In this document: piece after piece, positions 31,306-40,232 of the stretch
Layout: each line of letters begins with the position of its first letter
Position numbering within the stretch: the first letter of the stretch is position 1
NCBI RefSeq assembly: GCF_003044275.1
Contig: NZ_PZPL01000001.1
Span: 3,286,001 to 3,350,000, forward strand
Length of the DNA stretch: 64,000 nt
DNA from: Rathayibacter caricis DSM 15933
GTDB lineage: Bacteria; Actinomycetota; Actinomycetes; Actinomycetales; Microbacteriaceae
Reading direction: 5' to 3'
Position numbers and translations under genes: made by a program
Notes under the pieces: generated by a model
The model's input: the letters and a program-made list of their open reading frames with translations, nothing else
The model's database searches: none
Told to the model about the DNA's origin: nothing

Positions 31306-31758
31306 ATGCGCCGCTCAGGAGTCCTCGGTCTCGCGACGGTGCTCTGGCTCGCGGTCATCGCGCTGATCACGCTGACTCCTGCACCGTACCCGGCCGGGGA
31401 GCCGTCGACGCTCGTCCGCTCGATCATCGCCTTCCTCGGCTCGACTCCGCTGACCTCGTGGTTCGACTACGACGTCGCCGAGTTCACCGCGAACGTGCTC
31501 ATGCTCGTGCCGCTCGGGGCGCTGCTGGCCGCGCAGCTGCCTCCGCGCCGCCGTCTGCTCGCCGCCCTGATCGGGCTCGGCGTCTCGATGCTCGTCGAGA
31601 CGATCCAGCTGCTCTGGCTGCCGTCGCGCGTCTCGGACGTCCGCGACCTCGTCTCGAACGGACTCGGATCGCTCCTGGGCGCGCTGCTGACGATCGCGCT
31701 GCTCCGCTCCTCCGCTCGCCGCTCCCTCCGGAAGGACCGCACCGCCCATGCCCGCTGA
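31306..31758 (+). CDS. VanZ-like membrane protein
   Basis: 150 residues with about four membrane helices (for example GLATVLWLAVIALITLTP and LLAALIGLGVSMLVETIQLLW). The conserved VanZ pattern is present: NVLMLVPLGALL, ETIQLLWLPSRVSDVRDLVSNGLGSLLGALL. VanZ itself raises teicoplanin resistance by an unknown mechanism; most relatives, probably including this one, have no known role. Its end overlaps the start of the aminotransferase gene by 11 bases, so the pair is likely one transcript. Confidence 0.85.
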   Translation: MRRSGVLGLATVLWLAVIALITLTPAPYPAGEPSTLVRSIIAFLGSTPLTSWFDYDVAEFTANVLMLVPLGALLAAQLPPRRRLLAALIGLGVSMLVETIQLLWLPSRVSDVRDLVSNGLGSLLGALLTIALLRSSARRSLRKDRTAHAR

Positions 31759-32629
31759 CACCCTCGTCCTGCTCGACCGCCCCTCCGAGGCGTCACCGGG
31801 CCACGGCCTCGCCGCGGCGGCGGTCGTCGATCCGACCGGCGTCGGCGGGATCGACGTCACCGATCTCGGCTTCACCCGGGGCGACGGCGTCTTCGAGACG
31901 ATCAATCTCGTCGACGGGCGGCTGCAGGCGCTCGACGCACACCTCGACCGCTTCGCGGCCTCGGCCCGGATGCTGGAGCTGCCGGAGCCCGACGGCGCCG
32001 CATGGCGGCACGCGATCGACACGGCGGTCGCCTCGCATCCGCGGGTGCCGGAGGCGATGGTGAAGACGATCCTGACGCGCGGGCTCGAGGGCGACGGACG
32101 GCCGACGGGCGTGGTGTTCGTCCAGACGAGTCCGGACTTCGGCCCCGCGCGGCGGGACGGAGTGCGGATCGTGCTGCTGGACCGGGGGCTGCGCTCGGAC
32201 GTGCGGGAGACCTCGCCCTGGCTGCTCGCGGGGGCGAAGACGCTCTCATACGCGGTCAACCGCGCGGCGTCGCGCGAGGCGGTGCGGCGCGGGGCGGACG
32301 ACGCGCTCTTCGTCTCGAGCGACGGGTTCCTGCTGGAGGGCCCGACCTCGAACCTCGTGCTGCTCACGGGCGGCACGCTGCTCACCCCGCCGCCGAGCCT
32401 GGGGCTCCTGCCCGGGACGACGCAGGCCGACCTGTTCGCGCTGGCGGACGGACTCGGTCTGCGGACCGCCTTCCGGGCCCTCCGCCGCGAGGACCTGGAC
32501 GCCGCGGACGCCGCCTGGCTGGTCTCGAGCGCGCGGAACGCCGCTCCGATTCGCGCCGTGGACGGGAGCGAGCGCCGCGTCGACGCCGAGCTCTCGGCTC
32601 GGATCAACGCGGCGCTGCTCGCGCGCTGA
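31748..32629 (+). CDS. pabC: Class IV aminotransferase, probable 4-amino-4-deoxychorismate lyase
   Basis: 293-residue PLP enzyme. The PLP lysine is K164 in AGAKTLSYAVN, and FTRGDGVFET (42-51) and FLLEGPTSNLVL are fold-type IV landmarks. The family includes PabC (p-aminobenzoate for folate), branched-chain and D-amino acid aminotransferases. The short length and AKTLSY motif favour aminodeoxychorismate lyase, but pabA/pabB are not adjacent. It overlaps the VanZ-like gene, which may allow coupled translation. Confidence 0.8.
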   Translation: MPADTLVLLDRPSEASPGHGLAAAAVVDPTGVGGIDVTDLGFTRGDGVFETINLVDGRLQALDAHLDRFAASARMLELPEPDGAAWRHAIDTAVASHPRVPEAMVKTILTRGLEGDGRPTGVVFVQTSPDFGPARRDGVRIVLLDRGLRSDVRETSPWLLAGAKTLSYAVNRAASREAVRRGADDALFVSSDGFLLEGPTSNLVLLTGGTLLTPPPSLGLLPGTTQADLFALADGLGLRTAFRALRREDLDAADAAWLVSSARNAAPIRAVDGSERRVDAELSARINAALLAR

Positions 32630-32653
32630 CGCGGCGCCCGGAAGCGCCTCGTC

Positions 32654-33202
32654 CTAGGAGAGGTCGGTCACGTCCGTCGCCTCGCGGCTGATCAGCCCGC
32701 CCCGCACGCGGACGGCGGCGGGGTCGAGGTCGACGCCCTCGCGCTGGTCGGCGGCCTCGTCGTTGATGACGGCCGACACCAGTCCGCGCCAGTCGGTGCC
32801 CTCGGCGACGGCGTCCTCGGAGCCGAGGCGGCTCGAGACGAAGACGGCCTCCGCCTCCTCGCCCGCGTGCGAGATCACGGCGAGCTTCCCGACGGCGCGG
32901 CCGTCGGGGTGGCGGACCTGCCACTCCTCGTGGCCGGACGGGACGAGCGCGTACTCGGCGCCCGCGTGCTCGAACGCGGTGTCGCGCAGCTCCGACGGCA
33001 GTCCGCTGTGCGGGGGCGCGCCGCGGGTCGGGACGCCGGTGCCACCGTCGGAGGAGCGCGCGCTCGTCGCGCTCATGCCGACATCGCCCGGGGTGCCGGC
33101 GGCCGTGCTCGTGGCGGTCGCCTCGGCGACAGAAGCGTCCTCCTGTCCGGTGTAGGTGCTGCCGTTGGGGTTCGAGCCGGTGTTGCCGTGGTCGGTGCTC
33201 AT
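32654..33202 (-). CDS. Hypothetical protein (182 aa, two-part)
   Basis: Not recognised. The first ~75 residues are Ser/Thr/Gly-rich and probably disordered (MSTDHGNTGSNPNGSTYTGQ). The second part looks folded, with two repeats of aliphatic beta-rich sequence (YALVPSGHEEWQVRHPDGRAVG, AVFVSSRL) and a charged tail. There is no signal peptide, membrane helix or cysteine. AAAGGAGG lies 9 bases before the ATG, one of the strongest ribosome-binding sites in the window, so it may be well translated. Its upstream region faces the S4-protein gene. Confidence 0.7.
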   Translation of the reverse strand: MSTDHGNTGSNPNGSTYTGQEDASVAEATATSTAAGTPGDVGMSATSARSSDGGTGVPTRGAPPHSGLPSELRDTAFEHAGAEYALVPSGHEEWQVRHPDGRAVGKLAVISHAGEEAEAVFVSSRLGSEDAVAEGTDWRGLVSAVINDEAADQREGVDLDPAAVRVRGGLISREATDVTDLS

Positions 33203-33293
33203 GAGGAGACCTCCTTTGTCGGGCGGTCCTGGGGACCGCGGGGTGTGCGGGTCCGCCGAGCGGCCCGGAGGGACCACCCGGCTCCCGGGTTCG

Positions 33294-33299
33294 TAGACT
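33294..33299 (+). promoter_or_regulatory. -10 box for a leaderless S4-protein transcript
   Basis: TAGACT, identical to the pknL box, ends 6 bases before the ATG at 33306. No Shine-Dalgarno sequence is present. Confidence 0.55.
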
Positions 33300-33305
33300 G
33301 GACGG

Positions 33306-33683
33306 ATGCAGATCCCGGTCACCGGCGCCGTGCGCGTGGACGCCTGGCTGTGGGCGGTCCGCGTGTACAAGACGCGGTCGGCCGCGACCTCGGCGGCCCG
33401 CGCGGGCCACATCCGCGTCAACGGCGAGCGGGCGAAGGCAGCGCAGACCGTGAAGGTCGGCGACGAGGTCCGCGCCCGCATCGCCGGATTCGACCGTCGC
33501 CTCGTCGTGCGCGGGCTGATCGTGAAGCGGGTCGGCGCGCCGATCGCGGCGGAGTGCGCGGAGGATCTCACTCCGCCGCCCCCGCCGCGCGAATCGGCGC
33601 CCGCGATCATCGAGCGCGACCGGGGAGCCGGACGGCCGACCAAGCGCGACCGCCGCGAGATCGAGCGGCTGCGCGGCTTCTGA
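33306..33683 (+). CDS. S4-domain RNA-binding protein (Hsp15-like)
   Basis: 125 residues. The S4 fold is at about 8-65 (VRVDAWLWAVRVYKTRSAATSAARAGHIRVNGERAK...VKVGDEV), followed by a beta segment and a basic tail (RGAGRPTKRDRREIERLRGF). Hsp15 of enteric bacteria rescues stalled 50S subunits that carry nascent chains; the actinobacterial relatives are not well studied. The R/K-rich tail is typical of the family. Ribosome or tRNA binding is likely, but the exact target is unknown. Confidence 0.87.
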   Translation: MQIPVTGAVRVDAWLWAVRVYKTRSAATSAARAGHIRVNGERAKAAQTVKVGDEVRARIAGFDRRLVVRGLIVKRVGAPIAAECAEDLTPPPPPRESAPAIIERDRGAGRPTKRDRREIERLRGF

Positions 33684-33698
33684 GCATCACGGGATCGC

Positions 33699-34679
33699 TC
33701 ACGGCGCGAGGGCGCGCAGGCGCTCGAGGAGGCCGTCGGCCGCCTCGTCGAGGAAGCGCTGCTGCAGCTCGTCGCCGACCTGGACCAGCGCGATGTCCGT
33801 GAACCCGGCCTCGATGTAGGGCACGAAGCTCTCGGCGAGCTCGTCGAGGTCGGGTCCGCAGGCGATCTGCTCGGCCACGTCCTCGGGGCGCACGAACTTC
33901 GACGCTCCGGAGAAGCCGGCCGGGGTCGGCAGGTCGGCGTTCACGGCCCAGCCGCCGGCGAACCAGCGGAACTGCTCGTGCGCGAGCGCGATGCCCTGCT
34001 CCTTGTCCGGGGCCCAGCAGATCGGGATCTGCCCGATCGTGCGCGACGGCGCGGCGTCGGCACCGCGGACGGCCGTCCACTGCGAGATCAGCTCGGCGTC
34101 GGGCTCGGTGGTGATCAGGTGGTCGCCGAGCGGCGCGAAGCGCTCGATCGACTTCTCGCCCGAGACGGCGAGGCCGATCTCGACGGGCTTGTCCGGCAGG
34201 TCCCAGATGCGCGCGGAGTCGACGCGGAAGTACTCGCCCTCCCACGTCACCAGCTCGCCGGTGTGCAGCGCGCGGATGATGTGCACCGCCTCCTCGAGCA
34301 TGTCCTGGCGGACCGAGACGGCCGGCCAGCCCTCGCCGACGACGTGCTCGTTCAGGTTCTCCCCCGATCCCAGACCGAGGGTGAAGCGGTCGTCCGAGAG
34401 GATCGCGAGAGTCGCGGCCTTCTGGGCGACGACGGCCGGGTGGTACCGGATCGTGGGAGCCGTGACGTAGGTGGTGAGGTCGATCGTGGACGTCGCCTGC
34501 GCGACCGCGCCCAGGAGGGTCCAGGCGTAGGAGGCGTGCCCCTGCTCGGTCAGCCAGGGCGAGTAGTGGTCGCTCGAGACGGCGAACTCGAAGCCGTGCC
34601 TCTCGGCGTCGACGGCGTAGCCGACCAGTTGCTTGGGTCCGCTCTGCTCGGTCATCAGGGTGTATCCGAATCGCACCAT
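33699..34679 (-). CDS. F420-dependent LLM-class oxidoreductase (G6PD-like subfamily)
   Basis: 326-residue luciferase-like TIM-barrel enzyme. Landmarks are GYTLMTEQSGPKQLVGYAV at the N-terminus, SSDHYSPW, GLGSGENLNEHVVG and CWAPDKEQG. These match the subfamily related to F420-dependent glucose-6-phosphate dehydrogenase, so coenzyme F420 rather than FMN is likely. The substrate is unknown. The ATG at 34679 gives the usual MVRFGYTL start; an upstream start would add 14 Arg-rich residues. It is convergent with the S4 gene (15-base gap). Confidence 0.85.
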   Translation of the reverse strand: MVRFGYTLMTEQSGPKQLVGYAVDAERHGFEFAVSSDHYSPWLTEQGHASYAWTLLGAVAQATSTIDLTTYVTAPTIRYHPAVVAQKAATLAILSDDRFTLGLGSGENLNEHVVGEGWPAVSVRQDMLEEAVHIIRALHTGELVTWEGEYFRVDSARIWDLPDKPVEIGLAVSGEKSIERFAPLGDHLITTEPDAELISQWTAVRGADAAPSRTIGQIPICWAPDKEQGIALAHEQFRWFAGGWAVNADLPTPAGFSGASKFVRPEDVAEQIACGPDLDELAESFVPYIEAGFTDIALVQVGDELQQRFLDEAADGLLERLRALAP

Positions 34680-34796
34680 GGTCGCTCCTCGTTCCGCTCG
34701 ACGTCGCGTGCCCCGGGGCACGGTCCCATGGTGCGCGGCGGCCGGGGCGGCTGCTAACCCCTTGCACGGGCGACGCGCGGCGGCTAGCGGGAGCGG

Positions 34797-35714
34797 TCAG
34801 ACGAAGCGGACGCGGTTCTGCACGCGGGTGCGGACCTCGAAGGACTCGCCGTAGCCGCCGAGGCGGTCGTCGGTGCCCGAGCGCAGCAGCTGCGGGAGGA
34901 GCGAGCGCCGGATCAGTACCGCGCCCTGGTGCCGGCCGCGCTCGACCTGCTCGTAGGGCTGCTCGAGGCCGTCGTCGGGCACGACGACGACGCTTGCCGA
35001 GAACCGCACGCCGAGCTCGCGGCCCAGGCGCCTCGCCGCCTTCGAGAGCGACGCGATCGGCTTCTCGTCGTCGGCGACTCCGGCGCCCTCGACCTCGCCC
35101 TTGCGCAGGCGCACCTGGTCGCCCCAGTCGGCCGAGGTCAGGGCGAGCAGCCCGGACGGGCCGAGGACGACGTGGTCGATCTTGAGCCCGCCGTCGCCGA
35201 CGGCCACGTCGTTCCAGATCGTGTAGGCGATGCCCAGCGAGGCGACGAGCGAGGCGGTGGCCTCCTCGGCCTGCGCCTTCGCGAGCCAGCGCCGCACTTC
35301 GCGCGGCGCGGAGCGGACGATCGCCGGATCGAACGGGTCGTCGATGTCGACGCCGCGGCCGAGCCACTCCCGCACGAGGCGCAGGTAGTACTCGCGGGCG
35401 GCTCCGCCCGGGTGGCCGTACGAGCGGGCGCGGACGGCGGAGGCGGTCTGCGGCCGGGGCGACCCGGTGTAGGGCGACTGCGGGGACTGCGCGCCCGGGG
35501 CCGGAGCGCCGCGGTCGTAGTCGGTGCGGGCGGAGGCGCTGCCGATCCGCTCCCAGGCGAGCTGGACCGCGTGGAACGAGGCGGCGTCGCCTCCGGTGTC
35601 GGGGTGGGTCTCGCGGAGCAGTCGGCGGTAGGCCTTCCGCAGCTCGTCGTCGGACGCGGTGGCGGGGACGCCGAGGACCTCGTAGGGCGTGCGGGCGGCG
35701 TGGCTGTCGGGCAT
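34797..35714 (-). CDS. J-domain protein with NERD-like nuclease domain
   Basis: 305 residues. The N-terminal J domain (about 9-66) has the H37-P-D39 motif that stimulates Hsp70 ATPase. A Pro/Ser linker (70-100) leads to a C-terminal region from about 143 (EEATASLVASLG, GGLKIDHVVLGPSGLLAL) that matches NERD-type restriction-like nuclease folds. The Asp of KIDHVV is a candidate metal ligand. There is no Cys-rich zinc finger or client-binding C-terminal domain, so it is not DnaJ/CbpA. The role may be targeting a nuclease with DnaK, or the NERD part may be inactive. No partner gene is adjacent. Confidence 0.75.
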   Translation of the reverse strand: MPDSHAARTPYEVLGVPATASDDELRKAYRRLLRETHPDTGGDAASFHAVQLAWERIGSASARTDYDRGAPAPGAQSPQSPYTGSPRPQTASAVRARSYGHPGGAAREYYLRLVREWLGRGVDIDDPFDPAIVRSAPREVRRWLAKAQAEEATASLVASLGIAYTIWNDVAVGDGGLKIDHVVLGPSGLLALTSADWGDQVRLRKGEVEGAGVADDEKPIASLSKAARRLGRELGVRFSASVVVVPDDGLEQPYEQVERGRHQGAVLIRRSLLPQLLRSGTDDRLGGYGESFEVRTRVQNRVRFV

Positions 35715-35852
35715 GGTCTTCCGGAGGGGTCGAGGAGCGGTGCGAGCCCTCGAGCATATCGGCGGCGGCCGGGCGGCCGATGGGAGCGCGCAGGGCGTGC
35801 GCTCGGAAGCGGCCGGGGGTCGAGAGCGCCCCTGCAGGCGCTCCCGACCGGC

Positions 35853-36896
35853 TCAGCCCTCGGCGAGCATCTCGCGCACCAGCGGGATCACGCGGGTGCC
35901 GTACAGCTCGAGGTTGTGCATGATCGCCGCGTGCGGCAGGGTGCCGGCGCTGTACTTGAGGTCGAAGCGGTCGATGCCCAGGGCGCCGACGGTGCTGGCG
36001 ATCTTGCGGGCCACGGTCTCGGGCGAGCCGACGTGCAGCGCGCCGTCGGGGCCGGCCTCCTCCGCGAAGCGCTCGGGAGTGAGCGGGGACCAGCCGCGCT
36101 CGCGGCCGATGGCGTCGGCCATGCCCTTGTAATGCGGGAAGTAGAGCTCGCGCGCCTCCTCGTCGGTGTCGGCGACGAAGCCGGGCGAGTGCACGGCGAC
36201 CGGGAGGCGCGGCTGCTCGAGCTGGTCGAGGGCACGGCCGAAGAGGTCGACGTAGGGGCGGAAGCGGGCCGGCGAGCCGCCGATGATCGCCAGCACCAGC
36301 GGGAAGCCGAACCGGGCGGCGCGGACGACCGACTCCGGGCTGCCGCCGACGCCGATCCAGGTGCGCAGGCGCCCGTTCTCGACGGAGGGGAACACGCTCT
36401 GCTCGGTGAGCGCGGCGCGGGTGCGGCCCTCCCAGGTCACCGGTCCGCCCTCGAGGAGGGCGTGGAAGAGCTCCAGCTTCTCCTCGAAGAGGAGCTCGTA
36501 CTGCGAGAGGTCGAGGCCGAAGAGGGGGAAGGACTCGGTGAAGGAGCCGCGGCCGAGGATGACCTCCGCGCGCCCGTTCGAGACTCCGTCGAGGGTCGCG
36601 AAGCGCTGGAAGACGCGGACGGGGTCGTCGGAGGAGAGGACGGTGACGGCGGATCCGAGGTGGATGCGCTCGGTCCGGCCCGCGATCGCGGCCAGGACCA
36701 CGTCGGGAGCGCTCACCGCGAAGTCGGCGCGGTGGTGCTCGCCCACTCCGAAGAAGTCGATGCCGACCGCGTCGGCGAGCACGCCCTCCTCGACGACGTC
36801 GCGCAGGACCTGGCCGTGCGGGAGCAGGGCGCCGTCGGCGCCGCGGGTGACGTCGCCGAACGTGTCGACGCCGAACTTCACTTCATGCATACTCAT
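35853..36896 (-). CDS. LLM-class flavin-dependent oxidoreductase
   Basis: 347-residue luciferase-like monooxygenase-family protein (VKFGVDTFGD near the start, FFGVGEHHRADFA, LGSAVTVLSSDDPVRVFQ, ILGRGSFTESFPLFG). This subfamily resembles alkanal-monooxygenase-like proteins that probably use FMN. The substrate is unknown. The ATG at 36896 and an alternative at 36890 differ by two residues. GGGAGG lies upstream. It is followed at a distance by the J-domain gene and preceded by mug, all on the minus strand. Confidence 0.85.
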   Translation of the reverse strand: MSMHEVKFGVDTFGDVTRGADGALLPHGQVLRDVVEEGVLADAVGIDFFGVGEHHRADFAVSAPDVVLAAIAGRTERIHLGSAVTVLSSDDPVRVFQRFATLDGVSNGRAEVILGRGSFTESFPLFGLDLSQYELLFEEKLELFHALLEGGPVTWEGRTRAALTEQSVFPSVENGRLRTWIGVGGSPESVVRAARFGFPLVLAIIGGSPARFRPYVDLFGRALDQLEQPRLPVAVHSPGFVADTDEEARELYFPHYKGMADAIGRERGWSPLTPERFAEEAGPDGALHVGSPETVARKIASTVGALGIDRFDLKYSAGTLPHAAIMHNLELYGTRVIPLVREMLAEG

Positions 36897-36925
36897 GGAC
36901 TTCTGCAACCTCCCGAGGTCGTGGG

Positions 36926-37507
36926 CTATTCCTGCGGCGGATCCGGGACGATCCCGGCCGCGACGGCGGGCTCGCGATAGGCGCGGCCGAGGGACTCCGT
37001 GGTGTCGTGCGCGTTCAGACCGCTCGGATTGGGCAGGACCCACAGCGGGACGCCCGCGATCCCCTCCTCCTGACGCCCCTGCTTCGCCGAGCGCCGACCG
37101 AACGCCGCGCGGTACGCGGTGATGCCGACCATCGCGACGGCGGAGGGACGCACCCGCTCGACGGTGGCGACCAGCCGTCGCGCCCCGGCGCGCAGCTCCT
37201 CGCCGCTCAGCTCGTCGGCGCGCGAGGTGGCCCGCGCTGCGAGGTTCGTGATGCCGATCCCGCGATCGATCAGCAGGCGGCGGTCCTCGTCGCTCATCCC
37301 CTCCGACACGCGCATCGGCCGCTCGAGGATCCCCGCCGCGAGCAGGGCCGGGTAGAAGCGGTTGCCGGGGTGCGCGAAGTGCGCGCCCGTCGCCGCCGTC
37401 CAGAGGCCGGGGTTGATGCCGACGAAGAGCAGGCGGACGTCGGGGCCCAGCAGATCCTCGACCGTGCGGTCGCGGAAGGACGCGAGCTGGGCGCGGGTGA
37501 AGGGCAC
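36926..37507 (-). CDS. mug: G/U mismatch-specific DNA glycosylase (Mug/TDG family)
   Basis: 193-residue uracil-DNA glycosylase superfamily enzyme of base-excision repair. The first active-site motif is G30-INPG34 with the catalytic Asn32, and the second is LPNPSG near 162-167. It removes uracil or ethenocytosine opposite guanine. I chose the GTG at 37507 (VPFTRAQLASF) because GGAGGATGGAG precedes it and it matches the usual length; the ATG at 37591 would run into the divergent small gene. It shares its upstream region with the 85-residue gene. Confidence 0.88.
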   Translation of the reverse strand: MPFTRAQLASFRDRTVEDLLGPDVRLLFVGINPGLWTAATGAHFAHPGNRFYPALLAAGILERPMRVSEGMSDEDRRLLIDRGIGITNLAARATSRADELSGEELRAGARRLVATVERVRPSAVAMVGITAYRAAFGRRSAKQGRQEEGIAGVPLWVLPNPSGLNAHDTTESLGRAYREPAVAAGIVPDPPQE

Positions 37508-37578
37508 GACTCCATCCTCCCCCGGACGCCCCGCCGCAAGGAGTCGCCGACGCCCGACGGGGGTGGAAGCATGGAGCC

Positions 37579-37836
37579 ATGACGAACGCATCCCAGGACC
37601 ACCCGATCCAGCACGGCAGCGACGACGCGGTGCTCGACGAGAAGCTGCGGGGGATCCTGCTGCAGGTCGCCGGCGATCTGCAGCTGCGGCCCGACGAGGA
37701 CCCGGAGGCGCTGCTGCGCCAGCGCCTGCGCGACACCCGTATCGAGCTGTCGGAGGAGAGCATCCCCGGGCTCGCGAAGCGGATCCCCGGGCTGACCGAT
37801 CGCAGCAACGGCGAGATGAACCCCGGAGCGCACTGA
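37579..37836 (+). CDS. Small conserved-looking hypothetical protein (85 aa)
   Basis: Not recognised. An acidic, hydrophilic, probably helical protein (VLDEKLRGILLQVAGDLQLRPDEDPEALLRQRLRDTRIEL) with no membrane helix, signal peptide or cysteine. Codon third positions are strongly GC, as for neighbouring real genes. GGAGCC precedes the ATG. It is divergent from mug and convergent with the Lrp gene (1-base gap between the two stops). Confidence 0.6.
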   Translation: MTNASQDHPIQHGSDDAVLDEKLRGILLQVAGDLQLRPDEDPEALLRQRLRDTRIELSEESIPGLAKRIPGLTDRSNGEMNPGAH

Positions 37837-37837
37837 C

Positions 37838-38323
37838 CTACTCCGGGACCGCCGGGCCCTTGCGGTGGTGGTCGAACACGATGCTGGTGCGGGTCGACGC
37901 GACCGCGGGGTGAGCCGACAGGTTCGAGACCACGAAGTCGCGCACGTCGTTCGAGTCGCGGACGGCGACGTGGATGATGAAGTCCTCGGAGCCGCCGAGG
38001 AAGAAGAGCTGCACGACCTCGGGCAGCGCCCGGATCTCGTCGGCGAACCGGGTGATCGCCTGTCGCTGACCGACCCGGATGCTCACGCTGATCAGAGCCT
38101 GCAGCGTGAGTCCGAGGGCGGCCGGGTCGAGCTCGGCTGTGAAGCCCGTGATGATGCCGCGCTCGACGAGCGAGCGCACGCGCGAGACGCAGGTGGACGG
38201 CGCGATGCCCGCCTGCTCGGCGAGGCGGCTGTTCGGCGTCCGCGCATCCGCTCGCAGGAGGCGCACCAGTGCGCGATCGACCGGATCGAGGTCGCCGAGG
38301 TCGTGCAGATCCTTCGGTCTCAT
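37838..38323 (-). CDS. Lrp/AsnC-family transcriptional regulator (AldR-like)
   Basis: 161 residues. The N-terminal helix-turn-helix is at about 14-60 ([45 protein letters not shown]), and the C-terminal alpha-beta RAM domain binds amino acids. It is divergent from alanine dehydrogenase, the layout of the mycobacterial aldR-ald pair, in which AldR represses ald and alanine relieves repression. Direct and inverted repeats in the shared 183-base region (separate entries) fit multimeric Lrp binding. Confidence 0.9.
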   Translation of the reverse strand: MRPKDLHDLGDLDPVDRALVRLLRADARTPNSRLAEQAGIAPSTCVSRVRSLVERGIITGFTAELDPAALGLTLQALISVSIRVGQRQAITRFADEIRALPEVVQLFFLGGSEDFIIHVAVRDSNDVRDFVVSNLSAHPAVASTRTSIVFDHHRKGPAVPE

Positions 38324-38348
38324 CGCCGCCTGCCCTTCTCGGACCGCC

Positions 38349-38423
38349 GATCGTGCGGAACTGCGCGCATTCTTCGACGATCCTGCGGAACGTCACCCGT
38401 CGGAAACACGATCTTCGCACGAT
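38349..38423. promoter_or_regulatory. Operator-like repeats between the Lrp regulator and ald
   Basis: GATCGTGCGGAAC (38349-38361) and GATCCTGCGGAAC (38379-38391) are direct repeats exactly 30 bp apart, about three helical turns. ATCTTCGCACGAT (38411-38423) is an inverted, related copy. Between the first two lies TCTTCGACGA, which partly mirrors TCGTGCGGAA. Phased repeats fit an Lrp octamer wrapping DNA. The region covers the upstream part of both promoters. Confidence 0.6.
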
Positions 38424-38506
38424 AGGAGCGACGTCGGCGCAGGATCGGCGTCCACCGCCCAGCGTCGGGCGCTGCACCTCGGGCGCCCGCGAATCGAGGA
38501 GCCGCC

Positions 38507-39637
38507 ATGCGCATCGGGATCCCCAGCGAGATCAAGAACAACGAGAGCCGCGTCGCCGCGACGCCCGCCGGCGTCCACGAGCTCGTCCGGCGCGGGCACG
38601 ACGTGCTCGTGCAGTCGGGCGCGGGCCTGGGCTCCCGCCTCTTGGACGAGGACTTCGCCGCGGCCGGAGCACGGCTCGCCGCGGACGCCGACGAGGTCTG
38701 GGGCGAGGCCGACCTCGTCCTGAAGGTGAAGGAGCCGATCGAGGCGGAGTACCCGCGGATGCGCGCGGGCCAGGTGCTCTTCACCTACCTCCACCTCGCC
38801 GCGTCCCGCCCGTGCACCGACGCGCTGCTCGCCTCCGGGACCACGGCGATCGCCTACGAGACGGTGCAGCTGCCGAACCGTCAGCTGCCGCTGCTCTCGC
38901 CGATGAGCGAGGTCGCGGGACGCCTGTCGATCACCGTCGGCGCGTACCACCTGATGAGTGCGGCGGGCGGGCGCGGCACCCTGCTGGGCGGCGTTCCCGG
39001 CACGCCGAAGGCGAAGGTCGTCGTGATCGGCGGAGGAGTCGCCGGCGAGCACGCGGCGGCGAACGCACTCGGGATGGGGGCGGACGTGACGATCGTCGAC
39101 CTCTCGCTCCCCCGGCTGCGCGAGCTCGAGAACCGGTTCGGCGGAGCGATCCAGACGCGGGCGTCGTCGACGTACGAGATCGCGGCGCAGGTCGCCGACG
39201 CCGACCTGGTGGTCGGATCGGTGCTGATCCCCGGCGCTCGGGCGCCGAAGCTCGTCACCGACGAGATGGTGGCGACGATGAAGGCGGGCTCGGTGCTCGT
39301 GGACATCGCCATCGACCAGGGCGGCTGCTTCGAGGGCTCGCGGCCGACCACCCACGACGACCCGGTGTTCGCCGTGCACGACAGCGTCTACTACTGCGTC
39401 GCCAACATGCCCGGCGCGGTGCCCGAGACCTCGACGCGGGCGCTGACCAACGCGACGCTGCCCTACGTCGTCGCGCTCGCGGACCAGGGCTGGGAGGCGG
39501 CGCTGCGGAGAGACCCCGCCCTCGCGCGGGGACTCAGCACCCACGGCGGGCGGGTCGTGAACGCGGCGGTCGCGGAGGCGTTCGACCTGCCGGTCACGCG
39601 GATCGAGGACCTGCTCGGCGGCCGGAGCGCCGACTGA
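38507..39637 (+). CDS. ald: Alanine dehydrogenase
   Basis: 376-residue NAD enzyme that interconverts L-alanine and pyruvate plus ammonia. K75 (LKVKEP) and H96 (TYLHLAA) are the active-site pair. The NAD fold starts with [13 protein letters not shown] near 170. Sequence and length match bacterial Ald. GAGGAG lies 7 bases before the ATG. It is divergent from the Lrp-family gene and so probably alanine-inducible. Its last 44 bases overlap the end of the convergent Pr6Pr-family gene. Confidence 0.95.
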   Translation: MRIGIPSEIKNNESRVAATPAGVHELVRRGHDVLVQSGAGLGSRLLDEDFAAAGARLAADADEVWGEADLVLKVKEPIEAEYPRMRAGQVLFTYLHLAASRPCTDALLASGTTAIAYETVQLPNRQLPLLSPMSEVAGRLSITVGAYHLMSAAGGRGTLLGGVPGTPKAKVVVIGGGVAGEHAAANALGMGADVTIVDLSLPRLRELENRFGGAIQTRASSTYEIAAQVADADLVVGSVLIPGARAPKLVTDEMVATMKAGSVLVDIAIDQGGCFEGSRPTTHDDPVFAVHDSVYYCVANMPGAVPETSTRALTNATLPYVVALADQGWEAALRRDPALARGLSTHGGRVVNAAVAEAFDLPVTRIEDLLGGRSAD

Positions 39638-40232
39638 GGACCCAGATGAGCGCGCCCGCCGCGAGCACCGCGGCGATCAGACCGAGGACGTGCGCGATCA
39701 GGGACGGCAGACCGTTCGCTGGCAGCAGGAAGCCGTAGGGGACCCAGCCGTCCGTCCGGCCGCGGACGAGCACCACGACCAGCCAGACCAGCGGGTAGGG
39801 CAGGACCAGCGGGAGCCTGCGCCACGGCAGAGGCCGCCTATCGGCGACGAGGGCCCAGTCGAGGACGGCGAGCACGGGCAGGACGACGTGCAGCAGCGCG
39901 CTGACCCACGGCGGCGCGGATCCCGTGCCCGGCACGAGCGTGTTGTAGACGACTCCGACGACGACGAGGTAGGCGGTGGCGATCCCCCGGACGAGGCTCG
40001 ACGACTCCGAGGGCGTGCGCCCGACCAGCGCCGCAGCCCCCGAGACGAGCAGCACGACGCTCAGGATCAGGCTGGTCTGGTTCGTGAAGTAGCCGAAGTA
40101 GTCGACGGGACTCGCCTCGCCCGCCGCCACTCTCAAGCCGTAGGCGTAGCCGAGCACCGCGAGCACGACCACCGACACGAGCAGGCGCGCCACGGCCACG
40201 GCGGCCGGAGTGGCGCGGGCCGCCCTACGCAC
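39594..40232 (-). CDS. Pr6Pr-family membrane protein
   Basis: 212 residues with about six membrane helices and the family landmark [12 protein letters not shown] near 46-57. The family is found widely as an integral membrane protein of unknown function. The GTG at 40232 overlaps the stop of the upstream 111-residue gene, so both are probably translated together. The 3' end lies inside the ald coding region, which makes a convergent sense-antisense overlap. Confidence 0.8.
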   Translation of the reverse strand: MRRAARATPAAVAVARLLVSVVVLAVLGYAYGLRVAAGEASPVDYFGYFTNQTSLILSVVLLVSGAAALVGRTPSESSSLVRGIATAYLVVVGVVYNTLVPGTGSAPPWVSALLHVVLPVLAVLDWALVADRRPLPWRRLPLVLPYPLVWLVVVLVRGRTDGWVPYGFLLPANGLPSLIAHVLGLIAAVLAAGALIWVLSRRSGRRAGPRSA

